Below, piece by piece: positions 1 through 7,572 of a stretch of DNA of 25,995 nt; position 1 is the stretch's first letter; each line of letters begins with the position of its first letter. The notes under the pieces are model-generated. The model was not told where the DNA came from. It was given only the letters and a program-made list of their open reading frames with translations, and did not search any database. The stretch comes from a virus: positions 1 through 25,995 of the IMG/VR virus record IMGVR_UViG_3300035670_009289; one strand, written 5' to 3'. Position numbers and translations under genes: made by a program.

Positions 1-182
1 AGCTCGATTGCTCGCGCCAGGTTATCGGACGACGCGCGCACGTTCTTGACCTTCGACTTCTCAGTCTCAACCAGGGTCAGATCCTTGATTTCGAGTGAGA
101 GAGTTTCGAGATCGAGCCACGCGGTTGCAACGCCAAAGTTTCGAAGGGATCCGTCGAGGCCGGCAATAAGGATCTTCGCCAT
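1..182 (-). CDS. RuvC-like Holliday junction resolvase, N-terminal part (cut by window edge)
   Basis: The reading frame is open from an ATG at 182 to the left edge, giving about 60 residues. It begins MAKILIAGLDGSLRNFGVA, the first beta-strand of the RuvC/RNase H-like fold with an Asp at residue 9 followed by a Ser-Leu-x-x-x-Gly turn, as in phage RuvC-like resolvases. In that family this Asp is the first metal-binding catalytic residue. The rest lies outside the window, so the other acidic residues cannot be checked. The start overlaps the upstream stop (TAATG), and a GGAG Shine-Dalgarno lies inside the last codons of the upstream gene. The enzyme would resolve branched DNA made by the recombination genes in this window. 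Other RNase H-fold nucleases remain possible. Confidence 0.68.
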   Translation of the reverse strand, partial: MAKILIAGLDGSLRNFGVATAWLDLETLSLEIKDLTLVETEKSKVKNVRASSDNLARAIE

Positions 183-652
183 TAAAACGCTCCGAACAGT
201 TCATTGGACTGCAGAGCTGCTTCGGTCTGCTTGCGTTCAATCTCGGCTGCGTCCACCTTGGCGTTCAAACGCTCGGCAACGACTGCTTTAACAACCAGAT
301 TGAAGTTTTCATTCTCGACGCCAAAGTGCTTTGCGACTGCGGCACCGAAGAGCGGGAATGTAGAGTCGACTTCCTTCGGATTAAGTTCGGCGAACTTGTA
401 TTCCTGGGCGTCTTCGGGAGCCATGCCAAGGATCAGCTTACCCTGGGTGCCGACATAAGCGTAGCTGACTGCGAAGAGCCAACTAGCCATCAGCGTTTTC
501 TTCTTGAAGTTACCTGCTTCGTATTTCACCGTCGCCATCGGCGTTCCATCGACCTCAAAGAACTCGTCCTTGAGAGCGGCAACGATCTCCTTGCCGACTT
601 CTTCGAGGATCTTCTGAGCTTCAGGATGCTGATCGGCCTTCACCTTCGCCAT
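182..652 (-). CDS. conserved-tail protein of unknown function
   Basis: A 156-residue acidic, mostly helical protein that I do not recognise. ATG at 652 is preceded by AAGGAG at good spacing. It is the first gene after the promoter and operator at 670-713, so it heads the transcript continuing into the RuvC-like gene. The C-terminus ends QSNELFGAF, nearly repeated as QSNDLYGRF at the end of the protein at the right edge of the window. In both cases the G-x-F codons also supply the Shine-Dalgarno of the next gene. No membrane segment, signal peptide or metal motif is visible. Confidence 0.75.
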   Translation of the reverse strand: MAKVKADQHPEAQKILEEVGKEIVAALKDEFFEVDGTPMATVKYEAGNFKKKTLMASWLFAVSYAYVGTQGKLILGMAPEDAQEYKFAELNPKEVDSTFPLFGAAVAKHFGVENENFNLVVKAVVAERLNAKVDAAEIERKQTEAALQSNELFGAF

Positions 653-669
653 CGCTTTCTCCTTATACG

Positions 670-713
670 TAAGTGCTTACTTAATATATAGCGATTTTGT
701 CGAGGGAATGCAC
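670..713 (-). promoter_or_regulatory. phage promoter with overlapping TAAGT operator
   Basis: Read on the minus strand: GCATTCCC (704-711), 11 nt, then GCTATAT (686-692), matching the repeated promoter element of this window. Immediately downstream lies the palindrome TAAGTGCTTACTTA (670-683), arms TAAGT/ACTTA, where a bound repressor would cover the start site. It drives the gene starting at 652. Confidence 0.7.
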
Positions 714-730
714 AAGATGTTGATGCCGAT

Positions 731-1024
731 TTAACTAAGCGTTCCCATCGCCCGCGAGTAATCGAGGAATTTCTCGACCTTCTGACGCTTGTCTTCCATG
801 TCAGGCAAATCAGCGTCAGTCACTGGCTTAATGTAGCCTTCTTCAGCAAGCATCCGCATAACCGCAAGCAAGTCGATGTATTCGGCACGGATCCGCTCCG
901 CATTGTTGAGATCCTGACCCGGCTGAACCTCGGTGAGCCCAAACCGGAGTGCCTTCGAGCAACGCTGCGCAACCTCATTGCATTCCTCGCCGAGGATGGT
1001 GAGCAGGTGTTCTTTCCGGTTCAT
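731..1024 (-). CDS. MazG-like nucleotide pyrophosphohydrolase
   Basis: A 97-residue all-helical protein with EECNE at residues 13-17 and EYID at 48-51, the E-x-x-E ... E-x-x-D metal-binding pattern of the MazG/all-alpha NTP pyrophosphohydrolase superfamily. Such enzymes hydrolyse (d)NTPs to (d)NMP and pyrophosphate; in phages they are thought to adjust nucleotide or alarmone pools. It is a single-domain version, much shorter than E. coli MazG. ATG at 1024 overlaps the stop of the upstream membrane protein (ATGA), so the two are probably translationally coupled. Substrate cannot be told from sequence. Confidence 0.7.
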   Translation of the reverse strand: MNRKEHLLTILGEECNEVAQRCSKALRFGLTEVQPGQDLNNAERIRAEYIDLLAVMRMLAEEGYIKPVTDADLPDMEDKRQKVEKFLDYSRAMGTLS

Positions 1025-1233
1025 TGCATCTGTCCAATCTTAATACCCAGCCAGACCGCTCCACAGACAGCGCCGATAAGCCAGATGGCGATACCAACAA
1101 CCGGAATAAGGACGAGCGATTCAAGTCCTCCCTTTCGATTGAGGAGTAGTGTCAAAAGCCCGCCCGTGTAGCCGAGCAAAAAGATGCAAACAACGTAGAT
1201 CGCCGCAGCCCCTGTAAGTTCGAGCCAAGTCAT
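1021..1233 (-). CDS. small two-helix membrane protein
   Basis: A 70-residue protein with two hydrophobic stretches, about residues 5-30 and 39-66, joined by a short polar loop (LNRKGGLES). This predicts a small inner-membrane hairpin. It overlaps the HNH gene upstream and the MazG-like gene downstream by ATGA at both ends, so it is firmly in the operon. The function is unknown. Small membrane proteins in phage early operons are diverse, and nothing here identifies a holin or spanin. Confidence 0.65.
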   Translation of the reverse strand: MTWLELTGAAAIYVVCIFLLGYTGGLLTLLLNRKGGLESLVLIPVVGIAIWLIGAVCGAVWLGIKIGQMQ

Positions 1234-1721
1234 TTCTTTTTCCTATTATTGCGTCGGTTGTTCGCCTGTTGTTTATAAGTGGCCCATCGACAGTTACCCC
1301 TATTGTAGGGGCCGTTGTTATCCTCACGATCCAGCGTGTGACCGGCAGGGCGCTCGCCCATGTCCGCAAGGAAGGTCTCGAAGCTCTCCCAAGCGGGATC
1401 GACGGTGATGCCGCGACCTCCGTAGCGGTCGTAGGCGTCATGATTCTCGTTCTGACAACGCGCCTTCATCGAGCGCCAGCTTCGATAGGTCGGATCGTTA
1501 TGATGACCATGTTTCGTGCGCTCAGCGGACCAGACCTTCTTCCTGCACTCCTTGCAGCAAATCTTGCTGCCGCTGTTGAGCGCGGTGATGAAGATGACTT
1601 CAGACCTACCGCAGTCGCAATCGACTTGCCACTTCCAGGTGCCGTTGCGGCTCTGCACAACAGGAGCCTTGGCTGTGAGACTGCCAAAGCGCTTCTCGGT
1701 GATGTCAGTGCCGCGGATCAA
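1230..1721 (-). CDS. HNH-type (homing-like) endonuclease
   Basis: A 163-residue protein with two parts. The N-terminal half has cysteines at 35, 37, 55, 56 and 59, a likely zinc-binding element. The C-terminal half (about 71-157) carries the signature common to many phage HNH proteins: W-x-x-M-x-x-R-C, YGGRGI at 100-105, W-x-x-F-x-x-F-x-x-DMG, DREDN at 131-135 and GNCRWA at 142-147. These are usually free-standing homing-type DNA endonucleases. The likely start is TTG at 1721, overlapping the sbcC stop as TTGA, with GAGG 7 nt upstream. The frame matches the family N-terminus (short lead, then FG-x-L). It probably inserted behind sbcC without breaking it. Confidence 0.8.
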   Translation of the reverse strand: MIRGTDITEKRFGSLTAKAPVVQSRNGTWKWQVDCDCGRSEVIFITALNSGSKICCKECRKKVWSAERTKHGHHNDPTYRSWRSMKARCQNENHDAYDRYGGRGITVDPAWESFETFLADMGERPAGHTLDREDNNGPYNRGNCRWATYKQQANNRRNNRKKK

Positions 1722-3655
1722 GCTGCGACCTCGAAGACCCTCGTGGTCTTGTCGGGGCGCTTCTCAACGATCATGACCTGCTTGATAAAATCCCGCAATT
1801 CGTTATGGGATACAACAAACACAGAGCCGCGTTCGCGCGCTTTCTCCTCAAGGATCTGCATCAGACGCTCCAGGCCGGACGTATCTAAAGCGTCATCAAT
1901 TTCATCACCGATGAAGAGATCGATTGGCTTTGTCGCGCGGGTTGCCACAAGATCCTGCAGCGCAAGCGCCGTCGAGATCCTAACCTTGCGCTTCTCACCA
2001 CCTGAAAGACCCTTGAAGCTTTCCCCACCGGTCGCGTTTGTCACGTCGATGGTGAACTTCTCCTTCAGATTACCCTTGGCATCCGGCGTGAGCGTGTTCC
2101 AGGTTGCCTCGATGTTGCCGTCTGACAGGATCGCCAGATACTTCGCGGTCTGAGAATTGAGGAACGGCGTCACATCATCAAGGATCGTGGCGCGCGCGCC
2201 AGCAGGCCCATAAACCTTGACCGCTTCAGTTTCGAGCGCGACTTCCGCCTCCTCGTCCTTGATCCTTTCGACAAGCTCAAGCGTCTTCACCTCGGCATCG
2301 GCAAGCTCCTTTGTCAGTCGCTCGACGGTCTCAGTGTGCGGGTTCACCTCTGCCTGTATTGCAATCAATCGATCACGCCAGGATTTCGCAGTGTTAGCGT
2401 AATGAGTCTGTTTGCCTGCAAGCTCGTTGTAGGATGCAAGCTCACGTTCAAGAGAAGAGCGCTGGGCGACGACCGCAGACAAATCAGTCATACTGGCCGC
2501 ATAGACATCGCGAGCGCTCTCAGCGGCCTTGTGAGCGGCCACACTCTCGTCATACGCCTTCTTGGTATCGGTGAGATCCTTCACAGCCTGGTCGAGAGAA
2601 TCTTGCGCCGCCTTGGTTGCCGCGCCGAGCTCCGTTGCGGTCATAGGGCGACCGCATTCGGTGCAGGGGCAGCCGAGCTTATGCGACACATTCGCAAGCG
2701 AGGTTTCGCAATTCGAATGGTGTCGCGCCGCGCGGTCAAAGTTCGCCTTCGCCGTGACCACCAAGGTGTGCTTATTGTTCACCTCCCTGTCGAGGCTTGC
2801 AAGCGTCGTCTGCTCGGATGAGACAGCGCCGATCTTTGCATCGCAATCTGCAATGGATGTCTCGATCGTGGGCTTATCAAGAGCATCCAGCGCCGCCTTG
2901 ACCGTCTTCAGGTGCGGAATAAGCGCTGATATCTGGTCCTTGGCTTCTGTCTCGCGAACTGTGCGCTGACCATCCCAGGATCCGAGTGAGCTTTTCGCAG
3001 AATGAAGCTGGGCGCGCAGAAAGCCTTCCTGACGCTCGGCCGTCATATGTTCGACCTTGACCGCCTCAAGCTTCTTCTGTGCCGCAAGAAGCCCCTTGCG
3101 GGCGATTTCATGAGCGCCTTCGAGTAGGGACGCGCCGGATGCCTCTTCGATGAGAACCTTCAGGTTCTTATCAGTCATACCGGGAAGGTCCGGCATCTGC
3201 TCCTGGCCCGCGTAGATTGAAGCCGTGAAGACTTCGAGGCTTGAGCCGATGATCTTGTTCGCCTCGATCTGCGTCAGAGCGTCCTTGCCCTTCGTCAGAT
3301 CGGTTTCCTTGAAGCCGTCGAACTGTTTCAGGGTGAAGGTGTTCTTGCCGGTCTTGTGCTTGCGATGGCGCGTAGCGGTGTAGGTCATCGTGCCGTCAAT
3401 GACGACCGAGCGGACGAAGCAGTCCTTCTTTGCATCACGGTTGATTACGTCGTCGCCTGATACGCCGCGAGCCGTGGTGCCATACCAGCACCAGCAAAGA
3501 GCGTCGGGAATGGTAGACTTGCCGGAGCCATTTGAGTCTGCGGACGTATCGGCGTTATTCTGGCCTTGTATCAGGACAAGGCCGCGATCCGCGAGGTTTA
3601 GCTTTGCCTGTGTAATTGCCAGGAAGTTCTGGATTTCAAGTTCGGGAAATTTCAC
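1718..3655 (-). CDS. sbcC: SbcC/Rad50-like ATPase (T4 gp46-like) recombination endonuclease subunit
   Basis: A 645-residue SMC-type ABC ATPase. Walker A is SNGSGKST at 41-48, within a stretched P-loop beginning GQNN as in phage gp46 proteins. Two coiled-coil arms flank a zinc-hook CTEC near residue 330. The ABC signature LSGGEK lies near 548 and the Walker B/D-loop region (IGDEIDDALD) near 580. With the SbcD-like nuclease it should form the complex that resects double-strand ends for recombination-dependent replication. The start is GTG at 3655 (AAGTGA overlap with the tiny upstream ORF) with GGAG 8 nt upstream. Its first 14 codons resemble those of the gene starting at 4144. Confidence 0.92.
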   Translation of the reverse strand: MKFPELEIQNFLAITQAKLNLADRGLVLIQGQNNADTSADSNGSGKSTIPDALCWCWYGTTARGVSGDDVINRDAKKDCFVRSVVIDGTMTYTATRHRKHKTGKNTFTLKQFDGFKETDLTKGKDALTQIEANKIIGSSLEVFTASIYAGQEQMPDLPGMTDKNLKVLIEEASGASLLEGAHEIARKGLLAAQKKLEAVKVEHMTAERQEGFLRAQLHSAKSSLGSWDGQRTVRETEAKDQISALIPHLKTVKAALDALDKPTIETSIADCDAKIGAVSSEQTTLASLDREVNNKHTLVVTAKANFDRAARHHSNCETSLANVSHKLGCPCTECGRPMTATELGAATKAAQDSLDQAVKDLTDTKKAYDESVAAHKAAESARDVYAASMTDLSAVVAQRSSLERELASYNELAGKQTHYANTAKSWRDRLIAIQAEVNPHTETVERLTKELADAEVKTLELVERIKDEEAEVALETEAVKVYGPAGARATILDDVTPFLNSQTAKYLAILSDGNIEATWNTLTPDAKGNLKEKFTIDVTNATGGESFKGLSGGEKRKVRISTALALQDLVATRATKPIDLFIGDEIDDALDTSGLERLMQILEEKARERGSVFVVSHNELRDFIKQVMIVEKRPDKTTRVFEVAA

Positions 3656-3732
3656 TTCAGCGTCTCCAGAATGAAAAGGGCGATCGTGCCACCGCCAGCA
3701 ACAATTAGGCCAGCGTAGAACTTAGGTGTCAT
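3652..3732 (-). CDS. 26-residue membrane micropeptide
   Basis: A 26-codon ORF exactly fills the gap before sbcC: ATG at 3732 and a TGA overlapping the sbcC GTG start (GTGA). The product starts MTPKFYAGLIVAGGG and continues hydrophobic to residue 22, a single transmembrane helix with a charged end (ETLK). It overlaps the end of the preceding 140-residue gene by 11 nt. The sbcC Shine-Dalgarno GGAG lies within it. Its own ribosome site (GAAG) is weak. It could be only a leader keeping ribosomes moving into sbcC. Confidence 0.4.
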   Translation of the reverse strand: MTPKFYAGLIVAGGGTIALFILETLK

Positions 3733-4144
3733 CTTCACTGTCTTCGTCCTTCTCGTATCCCACGATCTCGCAAACACCTTCGATGAACTCGTAGGCATTG
3801 ACGATTACGCGGTCTGTTTGATGCACGGTCTCAGCGCAGGAGATCCGCTGGTCCTTGATGAATTTCTGGCAATGCTGCCAAAGATTCTCTTTCGCAGAGG
3901 CTTCGGCGTTTAGCCTTTCCTTTTCTGCCAAACGTCTAGCTTGCCTGCGAGCACTTTGCTCTTCGACCGAAACAGTGCCGCGGTGCCTGGCTTGCCTCGT
4001 TGAATTAGCGGTTCGCCTTTCTTCATCTGTCAAATTAGAACGGCGAGATTTAATAACGCGACCTTCAGCGAGCGCCTTAGCATGTCGCCTTTCTTTGCGG
4101 ATGATCGCTTTAAGGTTCTGGATTTCAGATTTAGGCAGTTTCAC
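3722..4144 (-). CDS. charged helical protein of unknown function
   Basis: A 140-residue, very Arg/Lys/Glu-rich protein, with a predicted long helix or coiled coil from about 15 to 95 and an acidic tail (DEDSEDDT). I do not recognise it. GTG at 4144 overlaps the stop of the upstream gene (GTGA). Residues 1-14 (MKLPKSEIQNLKAI) align with the SbcC N-terminus (MKFPELEIQNFLAI) and share the 12 bases encoding EIQN, although the rest is unrelated. This suggests that the gene was built on, or inserted through, a copied sbcC 5' end. Confidence 0.65.
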   Translation of the reverse strand: MKLPKSEIQNLKAIIRKERRHAKALAEGRVIKSRRSNLTDEERRTANSTRQARHRGTVSVEEQSARRQARRLAEKERLNAEASAKENLWQHCQKFIKDQRISCAETVHQTDRVIVNAYEFIEGVCEIVGYEKDEDSEDDT

Positions 4145-4497
4145 TTCGCACCTGCGTTGATTGCTGCAGCCAGATTGCCGGAAGCAGCAGCGCTCTTGGC
4201 TGCCGACTTAGCCGTGACGGCGCTCGAACCCGCATAGGGCTTCGTCTTCCCACTTGGCACAGTGCCACGATATTCAGTCTTGGCCTTGCTGGCTCCGTGC
4301 GAGCGCTGAGCCTCCGACAGGTAGTATGGCTCCATCTTGAAGTTGCCGAACTTCTTGTAGCCGAGCGCAGTCGAGTGCGGCAGGGCGTGAATGGTTTGAG
4401 CGATGTCGGTTTCGTATTCGCCAATCTTGCGACCCTTGGCGTCGAACTGCGACACAATCTGCTTGGTTGTGAAATGGACGGTGTAAAGCTGCGTCAT
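4141..4497 (-). CDS. hypothetical protein with conserved AASGNLAAAINA tail
   Basis: A 118-residue protein. The first 75 residues look folded, beginning with a strand-like MTQLYTVHFTTKQI. A low-complexity Ala/Ser/Lys linker follows, then the tail SAAASGNLAAAINAGAK. Almost the same tail (DAAASGNLAAAINAA) ends the 195-residue protein at 25043, although the two proteins are otherwise unlike. The codons differ mostly at third positions, so the peptide appears selected. The gene sits between sbcD and the 140-residue gene in the same operon. The function is unknown. Confidence 0.7.
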   Translation of the reverse strand: MTQLYTVHFTTKQIVSQFDAKGRKIGEYETDIAQTIHALPHSTALGYKKFGNFKMEPYYLSEAQRSHGASKAKTEYRGTVPSGKTKPYAGSSAVTAKSAAKSAAASGNLAAAINAGAK

Positions 4498-4560
4498 GAT
4501 ACGTTTCCGTTTCTTTTCAGTGCGTTAGATACGTTTTCGCATCTTCGCGATCGGAGTTCG

Positions 4561-5652
4561 TCAGGCTTCTTCGTAGATCGAGCGGCTTTCTTCGAGGATT
4601 GCCTGACACCGCTTCTTCAGCTTTTCCTTATCGACAGAGGCAGGGATGGTTTTTGCACTGTCGACAAAGTTTGCGACCGACTGGTCAATCGTCAGACCTT
4701 TTGACGCAGCGGCAGACGGACGTGACGCGACAGTTGCCTTCGGCACTTCGATAGACACGCCGAGTGCGCCCCACTTGCGAAACTGGTCACGAAGTTCGTT
4801 GATCTCCGCCTGGGTCATCGTGGGTCCACGGAACCGGACGTAATTGCCACGGCACTCGATCTCCATGTCGGTCTCATCAAGGCCGGTCAGATCGGTGAAC
4901 TTTGGAGCCTGAGTGTCGTGAAAAACAGGATCGTTGCCCTTTTCAACAATGAGGAAGCCGGCACGAGTGCCGACATCGCCCCAATTGTGATGAGTGGTTG
5001 CGCCGACTGAAATCACCTTGCCGCCCGAGAAGGCGACGTGATTATGGTAGTGACCGGCGTAGACGCGCTCAAACCCAAAAGACGCAAGGTCCGTATCTGT
5101 CAGCCCATGCGCGGGCATTCCCGAAAGAACACCATCGATACCGGCGTGGATGAAGACTTCCATATCGACAGCATTGGGATGCGCCGACAGCTTCTGCAGG
5201 TCTTCAAGAAGATCCTTGTTTGAAGAGCGCCAGGGCACGAAGCCAAACCACTCGCCCTCGATCTGCTGAACCGTGACCTCGTTGTAACAGCGGAACATTC
5301 CACCTGCGATCGAGATCTGCGCGAGGTTTTCGATCTGCGAGGAGAGCGCCCGGCTGTCCTTCGACTTCAGATCGTGGTTGCCGGGGATGGCGTGAATATC
5401 GATCCCCATGTTGAGAATCTCTTCCACAGTCGCGCGAAGAGGATTGAGAACTTCCGGATCAATCGAGCCGCGGGTGTGGAAGATGTCGCCGGCAATAAAG
5501 ATGGTCTTGCCGCCCTGTGACTGAAGGGTCAGCGCGGTGCGCTTGAGCTCGGCCAGAATGAGCGACAGGCGAGTGTTGACGCCATCTACCCCGGTCGAGG
5601 AGTAGACGGTTGAGCCGTATGCGTGAATATCTGCAACGACGGCGAACTTCAT
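4561..5652 (-). CDS. sbcD: SbcD/Mre11-like nuclease (T4 gp47-like)
   Basis: A 363-residue calcineurin-like metallophosphoesterase with all the metal motifs: D-x-H at 8-10, GDIFH at 55-59, GNHD at 91-94, His169 in FIHAG and GHYHNH at 200-205. This is the nuclease partner of the SbcC/Rad50-like ATPase, acting on double-strand ends and hairpins. The start is ATG at 5652 (MKFAVVADIH), which overlaps the upstream stop as ATGA. The frame is open further upstream, but that extension reads antisense-free sequence of the neighbouring gene in the wrong frame and lacks family similarity. The C-terminal 80 residues are helical, consistent with the SbcC-binding region. Three small ORFs separate it from sbcC. 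Confidence 0.92.
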   Translation of the reverse strand: MKFAVVADIHAYGSTVYSSTGVDGVNTRLSLILAELKRTALTLQSQGGKTIFIAGDIFHTRGSIDPEVLNPLRATVEEILNMGIDIHAIPGNHDLKSKDSRALSSQIENLAQISIAGGMFRCYNEVTVQQIEGEWFGFVPWRSSNKDLLEDLQKLSAHPNAVDMEVFIHAGIDGVLSGMPAHGLTDTDLASFGFERVYAGHYHNHVAFSGGKVISVGATTHHNWGDVGTRAGFLIVEKGNDPVFHDTQAPKFTDLTGLDETDMEIECRGNYVRFRGPTMTQAEINELRDQFRKWGALGVSIEVPKATVASRPSAAASKGLTIDQSVANFVDSAKTIPASVDKEKLKKRCQAILEESRSIYEEA

Positions 5653-6617
5653 GCTGCTACTCCAAGTGTTTTCGGACGAGGGCGGTAGTCGGACTTGAGA
5701 CGCGGCAAGGTGTCTGGAATCCACATAAGGTTTGTCGCGTGGACGTTCTTTCGATTTCCATCTTTGAACCGGATTACATCGCCCCGAGGGCCGCAGAAGC
5801 AAAGCGCGACAGCGAGTGCCGCATTCACAGAGATCGTCTTGTTGCGCCGAATGAACATGGCGCAAGGCGTGTTATTGTTGAAATAAACCCGGTGAAGGGC
5901 GCCGTTTGAATTACGGAAACGGCCGTAGTTGGAAACTTCGGCGTTATTAATACCTGGCACAGGGCGCCAAATTTCATTAACCGGCTCCAAAACCCCATTA
6001 ACAGAGCGATACCGCGGCTTGTCGAACTTCGGCGTTGCGTCTTTTGGCTTGAAGGGAACAACGTTCGACTTGGCTGGCTCGCGCTCCGGCTGCGGCCCGT
6101 TGTTCATTAGGAAGCTGATATCCTTGTGCGCAGATGCAAGAAGCTGGGCAAGTCGATCATTTTTCGCCGTTAGCTTCGAATTATCTTGCATCACAGTCTG
6201 GAAGTAATTGGCAACTTGCTCAACAGTGCCGCTTACATCGATCACTTCATCGTCGACCGTGACCGCAAATGAAATGTGGGCGCTGTTTCGGCCCTTCTTC
6301 AAGCCTGCGCCGTGACCGCGACCAAGTGACAGCTTTTCTTTCGCCGACTGCTCGATCTTCGGATCATGATGATATGATTCAAGTTCTCCGAGAGATGACT
6401 CGAAGATGTAGTGACCAGGCGGAAGTCCGCTGCCTTTTGGAATGGACACGATTGCTTGCGGATTGTTAGCCTTGAAAATCTGTCGGATAGCGCTCAACAG
6501 ATTTTCGTCCTCGCCCGGTCGCTCTGCACGACTTACGTCAATCGCACGGACGACGATACGACCGCCGATCGATGCGCGAGCCATTCCGCGAATAAAGGGA
6601 AGCTGCGTGATGCTCAC
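5649..6617 (-). CDS. unknown N-terminal domain fused to a degenerate NUMOD4/HNH-like domain
   Basis: A 322-residue protein. Residues 1-175 are unrecognised and end in a short coiled coil. Residues 176-210 form a Pro/Lys-rich linker. Residues 214-237 match a NUMOD4 DNA-binding motif (EIWRPVPG, then VSNYGRFRN). Residues 260-300 follow the HNH_3 layout, with FKDGNRKN and NLMW. In active HNH_3 proteins the DG-N motif is preceded by a catalytic His (H-x-DG); here that position is Phe284. This suggests DNA binding kept and cleavage lost. The start is GTG at 6617 with AAAGG upstream. It is first after the promoter/operator at 6634-6682 and overlaps sbcD by ATGA. Confidence 0.72.
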   Translation of the reverse strand: MSITQLPFIRGMARASIGGRIVVRAIDVSRAERPGEDENLLSAIRQIFKANNPQAIVSIPKGSGLPPGHYIFESSLGELESYHHDPKIEQSAKEKLSLGRGHGAGLKKGRNSAHISFAVTVDDEVIDVSGTVEQVANYFQTVMQDNSKLTAKNDRLAQLLASAHKDISFLMNNGPQPEREPAKSNVVPFKPKDATPKFDKPRYRSVNGVLEPVNEIWRPVPGINNAEVSNYGRFRNSNGALHRVYFNNNTPCAMFIRRNKTISVNAALAVALCFCGPRGDVIRFKDGNRKNVHATNLMWIPDTLPRLKSDYRPRPKTLGVAA

Positions 6618-6633
6618 TTGATACCTTTCTAAG

Positions 6634-6682
6634 TAAGTGATTACTTATGAGAGAAGTTATAGCTGAGCGCAAATCGGAGTGC
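6634..6682 (-). promoter_or_regulatory. phage promoter with TAAGT operator
   Basis: On the minus strand GCACTCCG (6675-6682) is followed after 11 nt by GCTATAA (6657-6663). The palindrome TAAGTGATTACTTA at 6634-6647 follows 9 nt downstream and ends 17 nt before the GTG start at 6617. It is one of two perfect GATT-spaced copies in the window. Confidence 0.7.
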
Positions 6683-6701
6683 TGCAGGTGATGCGCGGGA
6701 A

Positions 6702-7139
6702 TTAAAAGGTCGTCTTTCCGGCAAGCTTGATGAAGTGCTTGTGGTTGACATAGTGCTGCATGGCACCGCCCCGCGCCTCATAATTGCGGAAGGAAAACTT
6801 GGTTGGATCCATGCAGGTGTCGAGGGTCGTGATATAGATCATTCCGCCTCGCTCGCGCTCAACAACGCCAACGTATTTCACCTTCTTGAGCCGGAACTCC
6901 AGGAGGTGATCGTGATCGAAGGCCCACTCTTCCTTGTTGAGGGCCATTGCCGCGGAGATATTAGGTTCTCCGCAGCAGAAGATCTCGCCACGCCAGCGAC
7001 GGGCGAGATAGCAGAGATCACCGTTCGACAACTCGTAGACCGCTCCAATAATGCGGGAGCTGCGCTTCACGACCCACTTGATGTTCTTCTTGGAGAACTT
7101 GCGCTGGGGCGGGCGTGGAAACTTCCGTTTCGCTGCCAT
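6702..7139 (-). CDS. basic protein of unknown function
   Basis: A 145-residue protein with a strongly basic start (MAAKRKFPRPPQRKFSKK) and a compact, strand-rich remainder. It is not recognised. ATG at 7139 has GGAG 9 nt upstream. Its first 122 nt overlap the 3' end of the ASCH gene on the same strand in another frame, a long overlap for this phage, where 1-4 nt overlaps are usual. The basic N-terminus lies wholly inside that overlap. It ends 17 nt before the promoter element at 6682. Confidence 0.6.
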   Translation of the reverse strand: MAAKRKFPRPPQRKFSKKNIKWVVKRSSRIIGAVYELSNGDLCYLARRWRGEIFCCGEPNISAAMALNKEEWAFDHDHLLEFRLKKVKYVGVVERERGGMIYITTLDTCMDPTKFSFRNYEARGGAMQHYVNHKHFIKLAGKTTF

Positions 7140-7569
7140 TTGGGAGGACTCCGTTCCAATCGTAGATGCCCTGTGCGCCTCTGATCGGGATAGGATGCTC
7201 CAGCGTCATCAGGTTCGCCAAGCGCCAGGCAAAGTTGCCGCGCTCCCAATGACCATACGCCTTCTCCTCATCGGAGACCTCCTCCATGAACTCTTCTGTC
7301 ATGAGGCAGCATTCCTCAATCAAGACTGTGCCGAGCAGATAGCCGCAAGGCAGAGTTTCAAGAGGAGGCATTCCGGTCGTAGCGTAGTAGTGAGCGAACC
7401 GCTCATCCTCGAAATAGGCGCGCTGCACTGGCTTCAGACCCTTGGTAGACGCAATACCGATAGTTTGACCAATGATTGAAGCCGGCGCAGGCCAGGTGCG
7501 TGTTTCAAAAGTCTTGAAGCCCATCACCGCTAATGAGGCGAAGGGCTGCCAGATCGAAATTACTTTCAT
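7018..7569 (-). CDS. ASCH-domain protein
   Basis: A 183-residue protein whose first 135 residues fit the ASCH (PUA-like) fold: ISIWQPFASL at 4-13, KTFETRTW at 19-26 and the terminal GIYDW near 133. ASCH proteins are thought to bind or modify RNA or nucleotides; some are amidohydrolases for N4-acetylcytidine. The 45 residues after GIYDWNG are low in structure and lie in the region shared with the next gene, so they may be a read-through tail after loss of an earlier stop. It starts at ATG 7569 without a clear Shine-Dalgarno, directly after the arm of a 14-bp inverted repeat. Confidence 0.68.
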   Translation of the reverse strand: MKVISIWQPFASLAVMGFKTFETRTWPAPASIIGQTIGIASTKGLKPVQRAYFEDERFAHYYATTGMPPLETLPCGYLLGTVLIEECCLMTEEFMEEVSDEEKAYGHWERGNFAWRLANLMTLEHPIPIRGAQGIYDWNGVLPNGSETEVSTPAPAQVLQEEHQVGREAQLPHYWSGLRVVER

Positions 7570-7572
7570 GTT

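Noticed and set aside
4498-4560. Two GATACGTTT-like direct repeats before the 118-residue gene
   Set aside because: Only two imperfect copies of about 10 nt; no promoter element or further copies to support a function.
5653-5865. N-terminal extension of the SbcD-like protein
   Set aside because: The extra codons lie within the upstream gene in another frame; the family starts at MKFAVVADIH and the ATGA overlap supports ATG 5652.
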